Assembly: GCA_028339355.1 (NCBI GenBank)
Contig: JAOLBX010000013.1
Coordinates: 1-42,433, forward strand
Direction: 5' to 3'
DNA length: 42,433 bases
Origin: Bacteroidia bacterium
Lineage (GTDB): Bacteria; Bacteroidota; Bacteroidia; NS11-12g; UBA9320
Shown here one piece after another: positions 16,302 to 27,379 of this stretch. Every line of letters starts with the position of its first letter. Position 1 is the first letter of the stretch. The notes under the pieces were generated by a model that was not told the DNA's origin, searched no databases, and saw only the letters and a list, made by a program, of their open reading frames with translations. Both the position numbers and the translations under genes were made by a program.

Positions 16302-18707
16302 TTATAATTTTAGAGCCACCTTCATCATCCAGTTAAATCCAGCCATTGGATATAGAAAATTAAAATCTTGTCTCTCACCTGCAATATAGCCACTATACGT
16401 GTAGCCATTTGGAGCATAGAATTGGTTTAATACATTGTTTAGATATAATCCTATATTTAGACTTTTAGCACCTTTCAGTTCTTTAGAAAGATAGTTAAGA
16501 TTAAAATCTAAGTTAGTAAAAGCATCCAAGCTGCGATCACTATTTTGAGTATTGTCTAAGTACTGTTTACCAACATATTTTCCGTTTGCATTTAGTGTAA
16601 AGTGTTTATTTACCTTGTAACTTAGCATAGCTGCGGCTATAGTGTTTGGTGAGAAAGCAATATCAGTTTCTGCGTATTCATTTGAAAATGTACGGTAAGC
16701 ACCATCCCATTCTGCTACATACTCTGTAAATTTTTCTATTTTGTTTTCTGACAATGTAAGGTTACCGCCTGCTTGCAATCTTTTAGTGACTGGATATTGA
16801 AAATCAATCTCTATACCGCTTCTGTAACTGTTCTTTACATTAGTGTGTACCGCTTCGCCTACATCATTTAAAGCACCAGTCAGTACTAGTTGGTTATTAT
16901 ACTGCATATTGTACAAATTAATGTTGAGTTGCTTTCTGCCACTCGCATACCTGTATCCTAATTCTACATTCTCCATAGACTCATGTTCAGGTCTTGTACT
17001 TGTAGTGTTATCTCTAAAATCATCACGTACTGGCTCGCGATTACCAATGGTAAATACACCATAGAAAGTATGATTTTTGAGCAAATAAGTAAGTCCCATC
17101 TTTGGGTTAAAGAAACTGTAGTTGGCTTCTTGAGGAGCTAATTCTAAACTATCGTCTAAACCCTCAAACTGATAATTTACAAAGCGATACTGAAGATCAA
17201 TATAGGGAACGAGGTTGTTGTAATTATAGGATTGTCGAACATAGAAATTACCGTCAGTTTTAGTAGCGTCATTGTCATAGTATATAGAATTCAAATCTTC
17301 ATATCCGGTAAACTCCGTAGCAATTGCCTCGCCAAAGTGTCGGCCATTATATTGACTGTATCCACCACCAATCGCAGTTTCTAGTTTATTTCGCTTGTAA
17401 GTTGCGTTAGCAATACCTCCAACTAGGGTATTGTCTAGCCACCTTCTTCTCACTACATCTCCGGTAAAAGCGGTGTCTCCTGTAGGTTGTACGCTGTCTA
17501 TACCGTAGTCTGCTAATGTTTCTCCATCCTTAAATTGTTCAAAGTATCCTTTACCATTTGTCACATACGCAGCGGTATTTAGTTTTAAGAAACTAGAAAA
17601 CGTATGATCGAAGAAAAACTGGTAATGGTTTTGATTGTAATTGTCTACCTCGTTTTCATAAGTGTAATTGTTGAATGTTTTGCTACTCCCATTGTTATTG
17701 GTTGAAAGGTCATCTCCCTTAAACATGGATTCGGGTATACCCCACCACGCTTGATAAGTTCGTTCCTGACCAAGCATAATGTTGGTTTTGAAAACTGATT
17801 TTTCCCAATATTTGGCAGCCACAATGTTTGCAGATTTCAAGTCGGAGCTTGCTCTATCTATGAATCCATCACTTTGTATTACACTACCTCTAAGTTGAAA
17901 TGACCAGTTGTTTTTGATTCTTCCGGTATTGTGTAGCAAGGATATTCTCTGTGTATTGAAGCTACCAAGTCCAAAGGCAGCAAGAGTCGATTTTTCCTCA
18001 TCCAAATCATTAGTTCTAATATTTACACTGGCACCAAAAGCGGCAGCACCATTGGTGCTTGTGCCCACACCACGCTGTATCTGTACACTTTGTGTAGAGC
18101 TGGCTACGTCTGGCATGTTTACCCAATACATTCCTTGGCTCTCGGCATCGTTTATCGGTATGCCGTTTACGGTTATATTCACTCGTGTGGGATCTATACC
18201 TCTCACTCTTATTCCAGTGTACCCTACACCGTTTCCAGCATCTGAGGAGATGACTGTACTGGGGGTCATGTTGAGTAAAAAGGGAAAGTCTTTGCTTTGG
18301 TCTAAGCTTTCTATTTGCTGCTTCTCTAGATTGGTAAATGTGGTTGGGGTTGAGTTTTTAGCTCTTACAGTGCTAATTACAGCAGCATCTAAGAAGTCTA
18401 TATTTGGCAGTATGAAAAATATCTGATCGTTGCTGTTTTTGCTTAGCATTATTGTATCTATATAGGTTTTATAGCTCAAGTGATTGATCGATACGACATA
18501 GGTTCCTGCAGGTATATTGTCAAAACGGATAGTTCCGTTAGGAGTTGAGTAGGCACTAGTAGCTCCCATTTCTCCACTGATTCTTACAAAGGCAGATTCT
18601 ATTGGCTCATAGTTTTTGGCATTTTTCAGCTGTGCTGAATAGTTGATTTGGCCAAAGCACAAGCTAGCCGTGAGTATAAATAGTGTTATTAAAGTTATTT
18701 GTTTCAT
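16302..18707 (-). CDS. TonB-dependent outer-membrane receptor, probably for thiamin compounds
   Basis: Protein of 801 aa with a signal peptide (MKQITLITLFILTASLCFG). It has an N-terminal carboxypeptidase-regulatory-like domain with IESAFVRISG and GTYVVSINHLSYKT. A plug domain (GIRVRGIDPTRVNITVNGIP, GTSTNGAAAFGASVNI) precedes a 22-strand type barrel. It imports a ligand with energy from TonB-ExbBD. The TPP riboswitch just upstream predicts that the ligand is thiamin, a phosphate ester or a precursor, as proposed for riboswitch-linked receptors in Bacteroidota. No inner-membrane transporter (PnuT-like) or salvage kinase is adjacent, so it is a single-gene unit. Bracketed by its own promoter and a terminator. 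Confidence 0.92.
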   Translation of the reverse strand: MKQITLITLFILTASLCFGQINYSAQLKNAKNYEPIESAFVRISGEMGATSAYSTPNGTIRFDNIPAGTYVVSINHLSYKTYIDTIMLSKNSNDQIFFILPNIDFLDAAVISTVRAKNSTPTTFTNLEKQQIESLDQSKDFPFLLNMTPSTVISSDAGNGVGYTGIRVRGIDPTRVNITVNGIPINDAESQGMYWVNMPDVASSTQSVQIQRGVGTSTNGAAAFGASVNIRTNDLDEEKSTLAAFGLGSFNTQRISLLHNTGRIKNNWSFQLRGSVIQSDGFIDRASSDLKSANIVAAKYWEKSVFKTNIMLGQERTYQAWWGIPESMFKGDDLSTNNNGSSKTFNNYTYENEVDNYNQNHYQFFFDHTFSSFLKLNTAAYVTNGKGYFEQFKDGETLADYGIDSVQPTGDTAFTGDVVRRRWLDNTLVGGIANATYKRNKLETAIGGGYSQYNGRHFGEAIATEFTGYEDLNSIYYDNDATKTDGNFYVRQSYNYNNLVPYIDLQYRFVNYQFEGLDDSLELAPQEANYSFFNPKMGLTYLLKNHTFYGVFTIGNREPVRDDFRDNTTSTRPEHESMENVELGYRYASGRKQLNINLYNMQYNNQLVLTGALNDVGEAVHTNVKNSYRSGIEIDFQYPVTKRLQAGGNLTLSENKIEKFTEYVAEWDGAYRTFSNEYAETDIAFSPNTIAAAMLSYKVNKHFTLNANGKYVGKQYLDNTQNSDRSLDAFTNLDFNLNYLSKELKGAKSLNIGLYLNNVLNQFYAPNGYTYSGYIAGERQDFNFLYPMAGFNWMMKVALKL

Positions 18708-18755
18708 TCCTATAATGTAATTTACAGGAGTGTTGAGAGATACTCTTATATCTTT

Positions 18756-18834
18756 TAGTTCCCTACGGCAGCATTATCTGCATCAGGTAATGGGTATCAT
18801 CTCAGCAACTCGCCTTAGCGTGAAGCACCCCTTT
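18756..18834 (-). promoter_or_regulatory. TPP (thiamin pyrophosphate) riboswitch
   Basis: The minus strand carries the THI-box aptamer in order: GGGGTGC at the 5' side, GCTGAGATGATACCC in the pyrimidine-sensing arm, ACCTGATGCAGATAATGCTG, and CGTAGGGAAC in the pyrophosphate arm. The spacing is normal. The 3' end is about 50 bases from the receptor ATG. No U-tract terminator is visible, but a small stem AGATA/TATCT lies between aptamer and start. Control of translation or of a weaker structure is more likely than classical attenuation. TPP binding should lower receptor expression. Confidence 0.95.
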
Positions 18835-18842
18835 TGTTATTA

Positions 18843-18850
18843 CAAATTTA
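18843..18850 (-). promoter_or_regulatory. -7 promoter element of the riboswitch-receptor unit
   Basis: TAAATTTG on the minus strand matches TAnnTTTG. Transcription would start near 18836, directly at the 5' edge of the riboswitch aptamer, an independent consistency check. Confidence 0.65.
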
Positions 18851-19173
18851 AACAAATTCCGGACTAAAAATTAGGTTTAATCTGCGGGTTCTCCTGTGCC
18901 GAAATGGTATCTCTAATTATTTGGGGCTAGTAAGCCATGTTTAGTCTATTTCTATCGTAGCTTACTGAAAGTGATTTATAGAAAATAGCCTATAGCACAA
19001 GGGTAAACAATCCGCCAAGGGGTTTCTAGAATGCTAAATCTTCCAGATTTAATTTCATGTTCTCTTGGTTTCTAAGGAGCAATACTAAACAGTGTCTTTG
19101 TAAGATTTAAAAATGTTGGCTTTTTAAACAGAAATTTAAGAACCTATCTTGTAATATTGTGTTTACTGTATAG
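18851..19173. other. intergenic region without a recognised gene
   Basis: This 323-base stretch separates the divergently transcribed riboswitch/receptor unit and the DUF2452 gene. I found no convincing open frame, tRNA, hairpin with U-tract or repeat. A weak -7-like match, TAATATTG, lies about 20 bases before the DUF2452 ATG. Confidence 0.5.
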
Positions 19174-19623
19174 ATGCCCGAGGAAAAAAAAGATAGTCAA
19201 TACTACAAAGGAGAAGCAAAATTCTCTCCTATTCCACTTATAGTGTCCTCTCCGGTGATAAAAGCGGAGAACAAAGGCAAGATAAAGGCGAGTGCTGTTG
19301 AGACAATGCAAAAGCAAGCAAATCAACAGATAGCAATGCTTCGCAAACAGGCGGATACAATAATGCAGCAAGTGCGAGAAATAGAAGCACGCCTTCAAGT
19401 ATCCTATGGGATATATGAAGCAGAAATGAAATTTACTCCAAAAATCGGCGAGAATTATCATCTATACGAAAAGGATGGTGGTAAGATACTGTCTTTTATA
19501 TCGCCGGATGAATGGGGAGAACGAATGCCATACGATTCTTTTTTAGCAACCGTGCATTTACTTGCTGACCGTACTTGGGAGGTAAAAGTAAGTAATGATG
19601 AGGGTGGATTGATGATTATTTAA
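19174..19623 (+). CDS. DUF2452 family protein
   Basis: Soluble 149 aa protein. The centre is a coiled-coil stretch (about residues 45-80, METMQ-like start then KQANQQIAMLRKQADTIMQQ and VREIEARLQ). It is followed by a conserved domain with YGIYEAEMKFTPKIGENYHL, ILSFISPDEWG and FLATVHLLADRTWEV. This matches my memory of DUF2452, a family shared by Bacteroidota and eukaryotes (C1orf50-like), with no known activity. It is monocistronic on the plus strand. The 19624-19743 interval holds only weak inverted repeats. Confidence 0.8.
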   Translation: MPEEKKDSQYYKGEAKFSPIPLIVSSPVIKAENKGKIKASAVETMQKQANQQIAMLRKQADTIMQQVREIEARLQVSYGIYEAEMKFTPKIGENYHLYEKDGGKILSFISPDEWGERMPYDSFLATVHLLADRTWEVKVSNDEGGLMII

Positions 19624-19743
19624 AATCCAGTATCTAAAGGGTCTCAGTTTCAAGAGACAGACGACAAAATATTTTCTGTTGTCATCAGCAGATTGCAATA
19701 AGAAATCAAAAGCATTTGATTACGGTAAAACAATCAACTTTAA

Positions 19744-20484
19744 TTAATCTTCTTTTTTCTCTTCCTTCGGTTTCAAGATTCTATAACTGACTCCTGCTTG
19801 TATAATGTCTGTAGTACTATACCCTACTTCGCCATAAGCACCCCAGTTGTCATTGAAATAGTATTGCAGCCCAAAGTGATCTCCTAAACTAATTTTAGGT
19901 ACAGGTACGCTATTTCTCTATCAAGTGTAGCTCCTTCGTTGTCTGATGCTATATTTTTTATTTATACTAAAACCTATCTGACCTCGAGCATACATATCCA
20001 CGGTCTCACTTCTATGTAGATGGGTTATTCCTCTACCACCAAAACTAAAAGAGGTTAAACGATATTGAATATCCTGGTTTAAAAAGTCTCCAATTCCTGA
20101 AGAGCCATCAAAATATTTTTGTAAAAAATCAGGTACGTTAATTCCTTTTAAGTAGTCATCGTAATCATCCGATAAGATGTTACTTAGAGAAAACAAAGGT
20201 GTTGTAGCTTGAGAAATGCCAGCAAATATTCCCAGAGACAGTCTATTATCTAGGCCATAATCATAGCTAAAGGTAATCTGAGGAATAGATCGACCAGGCT
20301 CTGCGGCCTTTGTATAATCTTGCAGTTGATTCAACGCAGTAACCGCTATAGTGGCTAGGTTTGGATAACCTATACCTAGTTGAAAATAGTGATCCCCAAC
20401 ATTATAAGGAGCGGGTTTTTTGTTCTCTTGCCCTAGGCTAGCAGTCGCAAAACCGATGCAGAGGTGCATAAGTATATTTTTCAT
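19744..20484 (-). pseudogene. outer-membrane beta-barrel protein broken by a two-way frame slip
   Basis: Starts at ATG 20482-20484 with a signal peptide (MKNILMHLCIGFATASLGQ) and reads as a small porin-like barrel until SETVDMYARGQIGFSINKK. The frame then runs into YSIRQRRSYT and two adjacent stops, TGA (19921-19923) and TAG (19918-19920). The neighbouring frame over the same bases gives a sensible linker, IASDNEGATLDR. After it the original frame resumes with SVPVPKISLGDHFGLQYYFN, an AYGEVGYSTTD strand and VSYRIL, ending at TAA 19744-19746. So about 60 bases are out of frame, between an A-rich run and GAGAAATAG. The last strands align in style with the adjacent barrel gene. Decay or base errors are both possible. 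Confidence 0.78.
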
Positions 20485-20595
20485 CTTGATTGTTAGACGT
20501 TTGTTTACAGACAAAGTAACATATAAATGCACAGAAAATAGGGTCAATAGAATCTAGACCCCGCAAAGAGTCTTGTTAAAAACTATAATTAATAA

Positions 20596-21321
20596 CTAAA
20601 ATGCTATGGACAAGCCAAGATTTGCAATTGATTGACTAAATCCTAATTCACCATATGCCGCTATCTTGGAAGAGAAAAAGTATCGTGCTCCGATTGTAAG
20701 CTCGGTGGCTAATGGTATTGGACTTTTTACGGTTGTGTTTAATCCTTTAAGGTCACCTCCAAGATCTAGTTTTATTTTACTGTACCCATAGCCTAATCCG
20801 ATGCCTACATAAGGATCAAACCTTCTAGAGGTAGAAAAATGATAATTGAATCGTGCCATAGCACCTACAGATGTTATAGATTGACCATAGGTATACGTAG
20901 AGTCTTCGACAGTTGGGTTTCCATTGACATCATAACCCGTACTTTTTACAGGGTACTCCAAATTACTGGATGTATATCTGGTCACCAATCCTAACCCTAT
21001 GTTGTTAGTCATTGCATACTCGTATTTTAGGTAAATGGGTCCTATACCAGAAGCACTAGCGTCTGGATTGCCGTCTTTTATTGCCTTGAAAACGAGCCCT
21101 CCCATATTGGGCACGCCATATCCTAGACTGATTAATTGTATACCTTTATGAAAGTGATTTCTATTTCTCCTAGAATCTATTTTTGTAGGCATAAGAGATG
21201 TTGGAATCATAGTTTTATTAGCTACATTTGGTTCTCCAACTTTTACCTTGGCAGTTGGTTCTCCAGCATATGAGGCTGAACTAAAAATGCATATGGCTAC
21301 TACTGTCAGTATATTCTTCAT
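20596..21321 (-). CDS. outer-membrane beta-barrel protein (porin-like)
   Basis: Predicted 241 aa with signal peptide (MKNILTVVAICIFSSASYA) and repeated amphipathic strands: ISLGYGVPNMGGLVFKAI, GPIYLKYEYAM, VGIGLGYGYSKIKLDLG, ELTIGARYFFSSKIAAYGEL. It ends LSIAF, with the terminal Phe typical of BAM-inserted barrels. The start is ATG 21319-21321. A longer frame upstream would begin inside the promoter and is rejected. It is the intact tandem partner of the broken barrel gene downstream. Its role (channel, adhesion or structural) cannot be told from sequence. Confidence 0.82.
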   Translation of the reverse strand: MKNILTVVAICIFSSASYAGEPTAKVKVGEPNVANKTMIPTSLMPTKIDSRRNRNHFHKGIQLISLGYGVPNMGGLVFKAIKDGNPDASASGIGPIYLKYEYAMTNNIGLGLVTRYTSSNLEYPVKSTGYDVNGNPTVEDSTYTYGQSITSVGAMARFNYHFSTSRRFDPYVGIGLGYGYSKIKLDLGGDLKGLNTTVKSPIPLATELTIGARYFFSSKIAAYGELGFSQSIANLGLSIAF

Positions 21322-21348
21322 TCTGTTGTTTTTTTGATTAAAACGAAC

Positions 21349-21379
21349 CAAATCTATTGTTTTTTTTAGTATAGACAAA
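21349..21379 (-). promoter_or_regulatory. promoter of the barrel gene at 20.6-21.3 kb
   Basis: On the minus strand TTTG (plus 21376-21379), a 19-base spacer and TAGATTTG (plus 21349-21356) match both Bacteroidota promoter boxes exactly. The ATG is 27 bases downstream. This is the best-formed promoter in the window. Confidence 0.75.
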
Positions 21380-21481
21380 AAATTGAAGATTATCGAGTTG
21401 TAAAATCGAGTATAGACATAAAAAATTAGCTAAATTATGATTTGAAACAGGATCAAATTAAGATGCCTAATCCGTTAAAGG

Positions 21482-22099
21482 TTATGAATATAACTGAGCT
21501 AATCCGACAAAAAACAATACCACTGGGCTTGAAAGTGCTAAGAGTAATAAAATGGCCATCCTTTTTACGCTACTATATCAATCCTCTTTGGGAATATCTC
21601 TATTTTAAAAAAAGCTAATGATTACTGAGGCTGCAGCGATAGTTATTAGAACAGCTGTCACTGGGAATACCAAATCTGAATACCCGAAAAAATGCTAAAA
21701 GGAATGAAAGTAGAATTAATGATGGTGCAAGTAACACTAGCTTAGCAAAATGAGGGTCTCCTTCCTTTTTATTTGATGTGGGCTCTAACTGCTGATGTGA
21801 ACTTTTTCTTGCATTATTATTGATAAATTGCCTATTAGTTTGTTTGGAGGAAACTGTCCCTGCATTTATTGCGTTTTAGAGTTTCTACAAAGGGAGTTTT
21901 TTTGTATTATGTTCTAAGCTATTAATGGACAGTCATCTTTCCCTGATTTACTTTTAAGCTTATAGATTTTGAGCTGTACTCTCTACTTTACTGATACCCA
22001 TTTTTGTTAACCGTAGCATAACTTGAAAGAACAAGAAGAAACAAAAGGCTGAGCAGATATTTAGTTTTTATTAGGTGAAGATAGAGATTTGATTTTCAT
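21482..22099 (-). pseudogene. decayed tandem copy of the adjacent lipoprotein/membrane protein gene
   Basis: Translation in pieces matches the intact gene at 22177-22884 along its length. TKYLLSLLFLLVLSSYATVNKNGYQ, a stop and SREYSSKSIS parallel MKYSLTPLILIILILSSC and NGYHQSRKYSSKTIS. Near the end FAKLVLLAPSLILLS, then in another frame FPVTAVLITIAAASVIISFF, parallel the membrane segments. Last come NRDIPKED, stop, and a hydrophobic tail ending at TAA 21482-21484. The lipobox cysteine is replaced by Tyr, several stops and frame changes are present, and nucleotide similarity is clear in CTAG(C/T)TTAGCAAAA. It is a dead paralogue produced by tandem duplication. Confidence 0.85.
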
Positions 22100-22176
22100 T
22101 TAATATTTAAAGATATTAGGACACTAAAAAGTATTGTTTTTAATAAAAAATATTTTTTGATGAGATAGAAGTGAAG

Positions 22177-22884
22177 CTAACCCGTTACTATATAGGTAAG
22201 TAGTAAACTTATAAGCGAGAGTGCTACTATTAATGCAATGTTTACTGCACGAACGATAGTATGGCGTTCTTTGCTAGGGATAGATTTGTTTTTAAAGAAA
22301 CTTATTGCAGCCAAAACTAATGTTGCAACCAATAGAGCAATCGAAACAATAACAACAGGGTTATTCCAAGAGACGACGCCGATAAAGAAAAGTCCGATGA
22401 ATAATAAAAACGTGATCAATGCTAGTTTAGCAAAACGAGGGTCTCCTTTGTTTTCATTTGGTGTAGGCTCTAAATTCTTATGATAGTTTTTTCTTGCAGA
22501 ATTATTGACTAGTGTTCTGTCCGTTTTATTGAGAGAAACGGCACTTATTTTTTTTACAGCATTGGATTGAAAATTTGATTTATCTCTATTCTTTGGAATG
22601 TGAATGTACTCGGAGTTATAGGCCGAAACTTGCTTATAATTTCTAAGATGTAAATCAACTTCGGAGGGTTTTTGAGACTTCTCAACTGGAGTGCTGTTTC
22701 TAACCTTTTTTGAGAAGTCAAAAGATAATCGTTCTTCTTCTGACTCTTTTATTTTCGATTTATTTTTGAAACTTATAGTCTTAGAACTATACTTTCTACT
22801 TTGATGATATCCGTTCTTATGTATAGTCGAGCAACTTGAAAGAATAAGTATAATCAAAATCAAAGGTGTTAAACTGTATTTCAT
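22177..22884 (-). CDS. lipoprotein with C-terminal membrane helices
   Basis: Protein of 235 aa with lipobox LSSC (residues 15-18) after MKYSLTPLILIILI. A short motif STIHKNGYHQSRKYSSK follows, resembling the basic-aromatic segment after the cysteine in many Bacteroidota lipoproteins. A long Lys/Ser/Asn-rich low-complexity linker leads to FAKLALITFLLFIGLFFIG and at least two more membrane helices. This lipid-plus-helices architecture recurs in Bacteroidota hypothetical proteins, sometimes with DUF4190-like helices. No function is known. It is the intact member of a tandem pair. Confidence 0.72.
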   Translation of the reverse strand: MKYSLTPLILIILILSSCSTIHKNGYHQSRKYSSKTISFKNKSKIKESEEERLSFDFSKKVRNSTPVEKSQKPSEVDLHLRNYKQVSAYNSEYIHIPKNRDKSNFQSNAVKKISAVSLNKTDRTLVNNSARKNYHKNLEPTPNENKGDPRFAKLALITFLLFIGLFFIGVVSWNNPVVIVSIALLVATLVLAAISFFKNKSIPSKERHTIVRAVNIALIVALSLISLLLTYIVTG

Positions 22885-22962
22885 TGTTAATCTAATAATT
22901 TTTTCTTTTTTGTCAAAAACATTATTTTTCTGAGAGTATAAATAGGAGCGAATGTTTATTGA

Positions 22963-25375
<2,413 letters not shown>

Positions 25376-25977
25376 TGAGCTGCAAAGTCTTCGTTGATCA
25401 AAAATCGAGCACCAATGGGTATGAATCCTAAAGAGTATCTTGTCCTATTATTTTCTCTTTCCAAAATAGATTTTGCAGCATTAGGACCGCTAATAGTCCC
25501 AGTGCTAAACGTTACTGTTCCTAGTTTGAAGCCCGAGTAAATGTCGACATTGTCCTTCTTGCCATAGTGCCAAAGTCCTCTAAATCCGATGTACACTCTA
25601 TTGACATTACCTTCTTCCAAGAAGTTTGCAAAGGAATCAGAAACACTGACATTAATTTTTTGGTATGCAGCAATAAAACCTATTGAAAATTGAGGTTTAA
25701 TCATATGATCCGCTCCAAGGCTAAATACTGGGGTACGTACCTTGGATTCGTTGTATATAGAGTCAAATAAATCTAAGCCTGCTCCTCCGGCGATTCCGTT
25801 TCCGAGAGAAAAATATCCATACACCTTAGTATCGTACTTGGATATTTCTTGTGCCTGTACATTCAGAATACAAATGATAGAAACAAAAGAAAGTATTACT
25901 CTAGCAAATATTTTCATTCTATCAATATATGCGGAATTAGACTAAGTCCCTGCCAAGTTAAAATTTCAATATAAAAT

Positions 25978-27372
25978 TTAAGAATGAAGGGCTCTGTTGG
26001 CGGTAGCCGCTAATGCAGCTTCCTTTGTCACTTCACTAGTGGTAGGATGAGCGTGGCATATACGAGCAATGTCTTCAGCACTTGCTCTGAATTCCATAGC
26101 AACAGCTATTTCCATAATCATATCCGCTACACGGGGTCCTATCATATGAGCACCGAGTACTTCATCGGTTTCAGCATCTGCGATAATTTTAACAAAACCA
26201 TCTAGATCCATTCCAGCTACAGCTCTGCCATTTGCTCTGAACGGAAATTGACCTACTTTATATTTAACACCAGACTCTTTAAGTTGTTCCTCAGTCTGCC
26301 CTATTCCTGCTACTTCTGGCCAAGTGTATACTACTCCCGGGATAAGGTTATAATTGATGTGTGGTTTTTGATCTGCAAGTATTTCTGCTACCATGACACC
26401 TTCTTCCTCTGCTTTATGAGCGAGCATCGCACCTTTCACAACGTCACCAATTGCGTATATGTTTGGCATGTTAGTTTGCAAATGGTCATTGGTTTCTATT
26501 CTACCTTTGTTGTCCAGCTTTACACCAGCATTTTCTGCAGCAAGACCGTCTGTGTATGGTCTTCTACCTACAGAAACCAGACAGTAATCACCTTCTAATG
26601 TAACTTCACCTTTTTTGCCTTCAGCTTTTACTGTTACAGTTTTTCCTTTAGTAGTCACCGAGGTAACTTTGTGTCCTAAGTGAAGTTTGATTCCTTGTTT
26701 TTTTAGCACTCTCCCCATTTCTTTACCTAGACTTGCATCCATAGTAGATATTACACTAGGAGCATACTCTACTACGCTTACGGCCGACCCTAGTCTGTGA
26801 TACACGGATCCCAGTTCTAAGCCGATTACTCCACCACCGATAACGATAAGGTGTTTTGGGATTTCTTTAAGTTCGAGAGCTTCAGTAGATGAGATGACAC
26901 GTTTTTTGTCTATCTCCATACCAGGGAAACTAGTAGGTTTACTACCGGTAGCTATTACGATATTTTTTGCAGATATCGATTCTGTTTTTTCACCTTCTAT
27001 CTTAAGTGTATTTGCATCTAGAAACGAGCCCATTCCTGTGTATACGTCCACTTTGTTTTTCTTCATTAGAAAATCAACGCCTTTGGTCATTTGATCCACC
27101 ACTCCTTGCTTGCGAGCGACCATTTGCTTAAAATCAATTTTTGGAGTTCCGATGTTGATACCGTGATCTGCAAACTTGTGTATAGCATCGTGATATTGGT
27201 GCGAGCTATCAAGCATAGCTTTACTTGGAATACAACCTACATTGAGACATGTACCACCCAAAGTGCTATATTTTTCTATTATAGCAGTTTTCAATCCTAG
27301 CTGTGCACATCGTATAGCACATACATATCCTCCGGGTCCTGACCCTATAATAGCTACGTCATAATTATTCAT
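25978..27372 (-). CDS. lpdA: dihydrolipoyl dehydrogenase (E3)
   Basis: FAD enzyme that reoxidises lipoamide in pyruvate, 2-oxoglutarate and branched-chain dehydrogenase complexes and the glycine system. FAD-binding GSGPGG is at residues 10-15. The redox disulfide GGTCLNVGCIPSK has Cys42 and Cys47. The NAD-binding VIGGGVIGLELG is in the middle. The C-terminal catalytic His-Glu pair in HAHPTTSE is about His442/Glu447. Length 464 aa is standard. It follows gldH by seven bases on the same strand, so it is likely co-transcribed from the gldH promoter; this pairing seems a matter of convenience rather than function. Confidence 0.96.
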   Translation of the reverse strand: MNNYDVAIIGSGPGGYVCAIRCAQLGLKTAIIEKYSTLGGTCLNVGCIPSKAMLDSSHQYHDAIHKFADHGINIGTPKIDFKQMVARKQGVVDQMTKGVDFLMKKNKVDVYTGMGSFLDANTLKIEGEKTESISAKNIVIATGSKPTSFPGMEIDKKRVISSTEALELKEIPKHLIVIGGGVIGLELGSVYHRLGSAVSVVEYAPSVISTMDASLGKEMGRVLKKQGIKLHLGHKVTSVTTKGKTVTVKAEGKKGEVTLEGDYCLVSVGRRPYTDGLAAENAGVKLDNKGRIETNDHLQTNMPNIYAIGDVVKGAMLAHKAEEEGVMVAEILADQKPHINYNLIPGVVYTWPEVAGIGQTEEQLKESGVKYKVGQFPFRANGRAVAGMDLDGFVKIIADAETDEVLGAHMIGPRVADMIMEIAVAMEFRASAEDIARICHAHPTTSEVTKEAALAATANRALHS

Positions 27373-27379
27373 ATTGATT

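Noticed and set aside
17908-18426. A 172-residue plus-strand frame inside the TonB-dependent receptor gene
   Set aside because: Antisense shadow of a well-supported gene; low-complexity composition and no start context.
19144-19461. A 105-residue minus-strand frame opposite DUF2452
   Set aside because: Overlaps a conserved protein with coiled coil on the other strand; its hydrophobic composition comes from antisense of Lys/Gln codons.
21400-22176. Non-coding RNA or mobile element in the long gap
   Set aside because: Most of the gap is explained by the decayed paralogue. No terminal inverted repeats or transposase fragments were seen.
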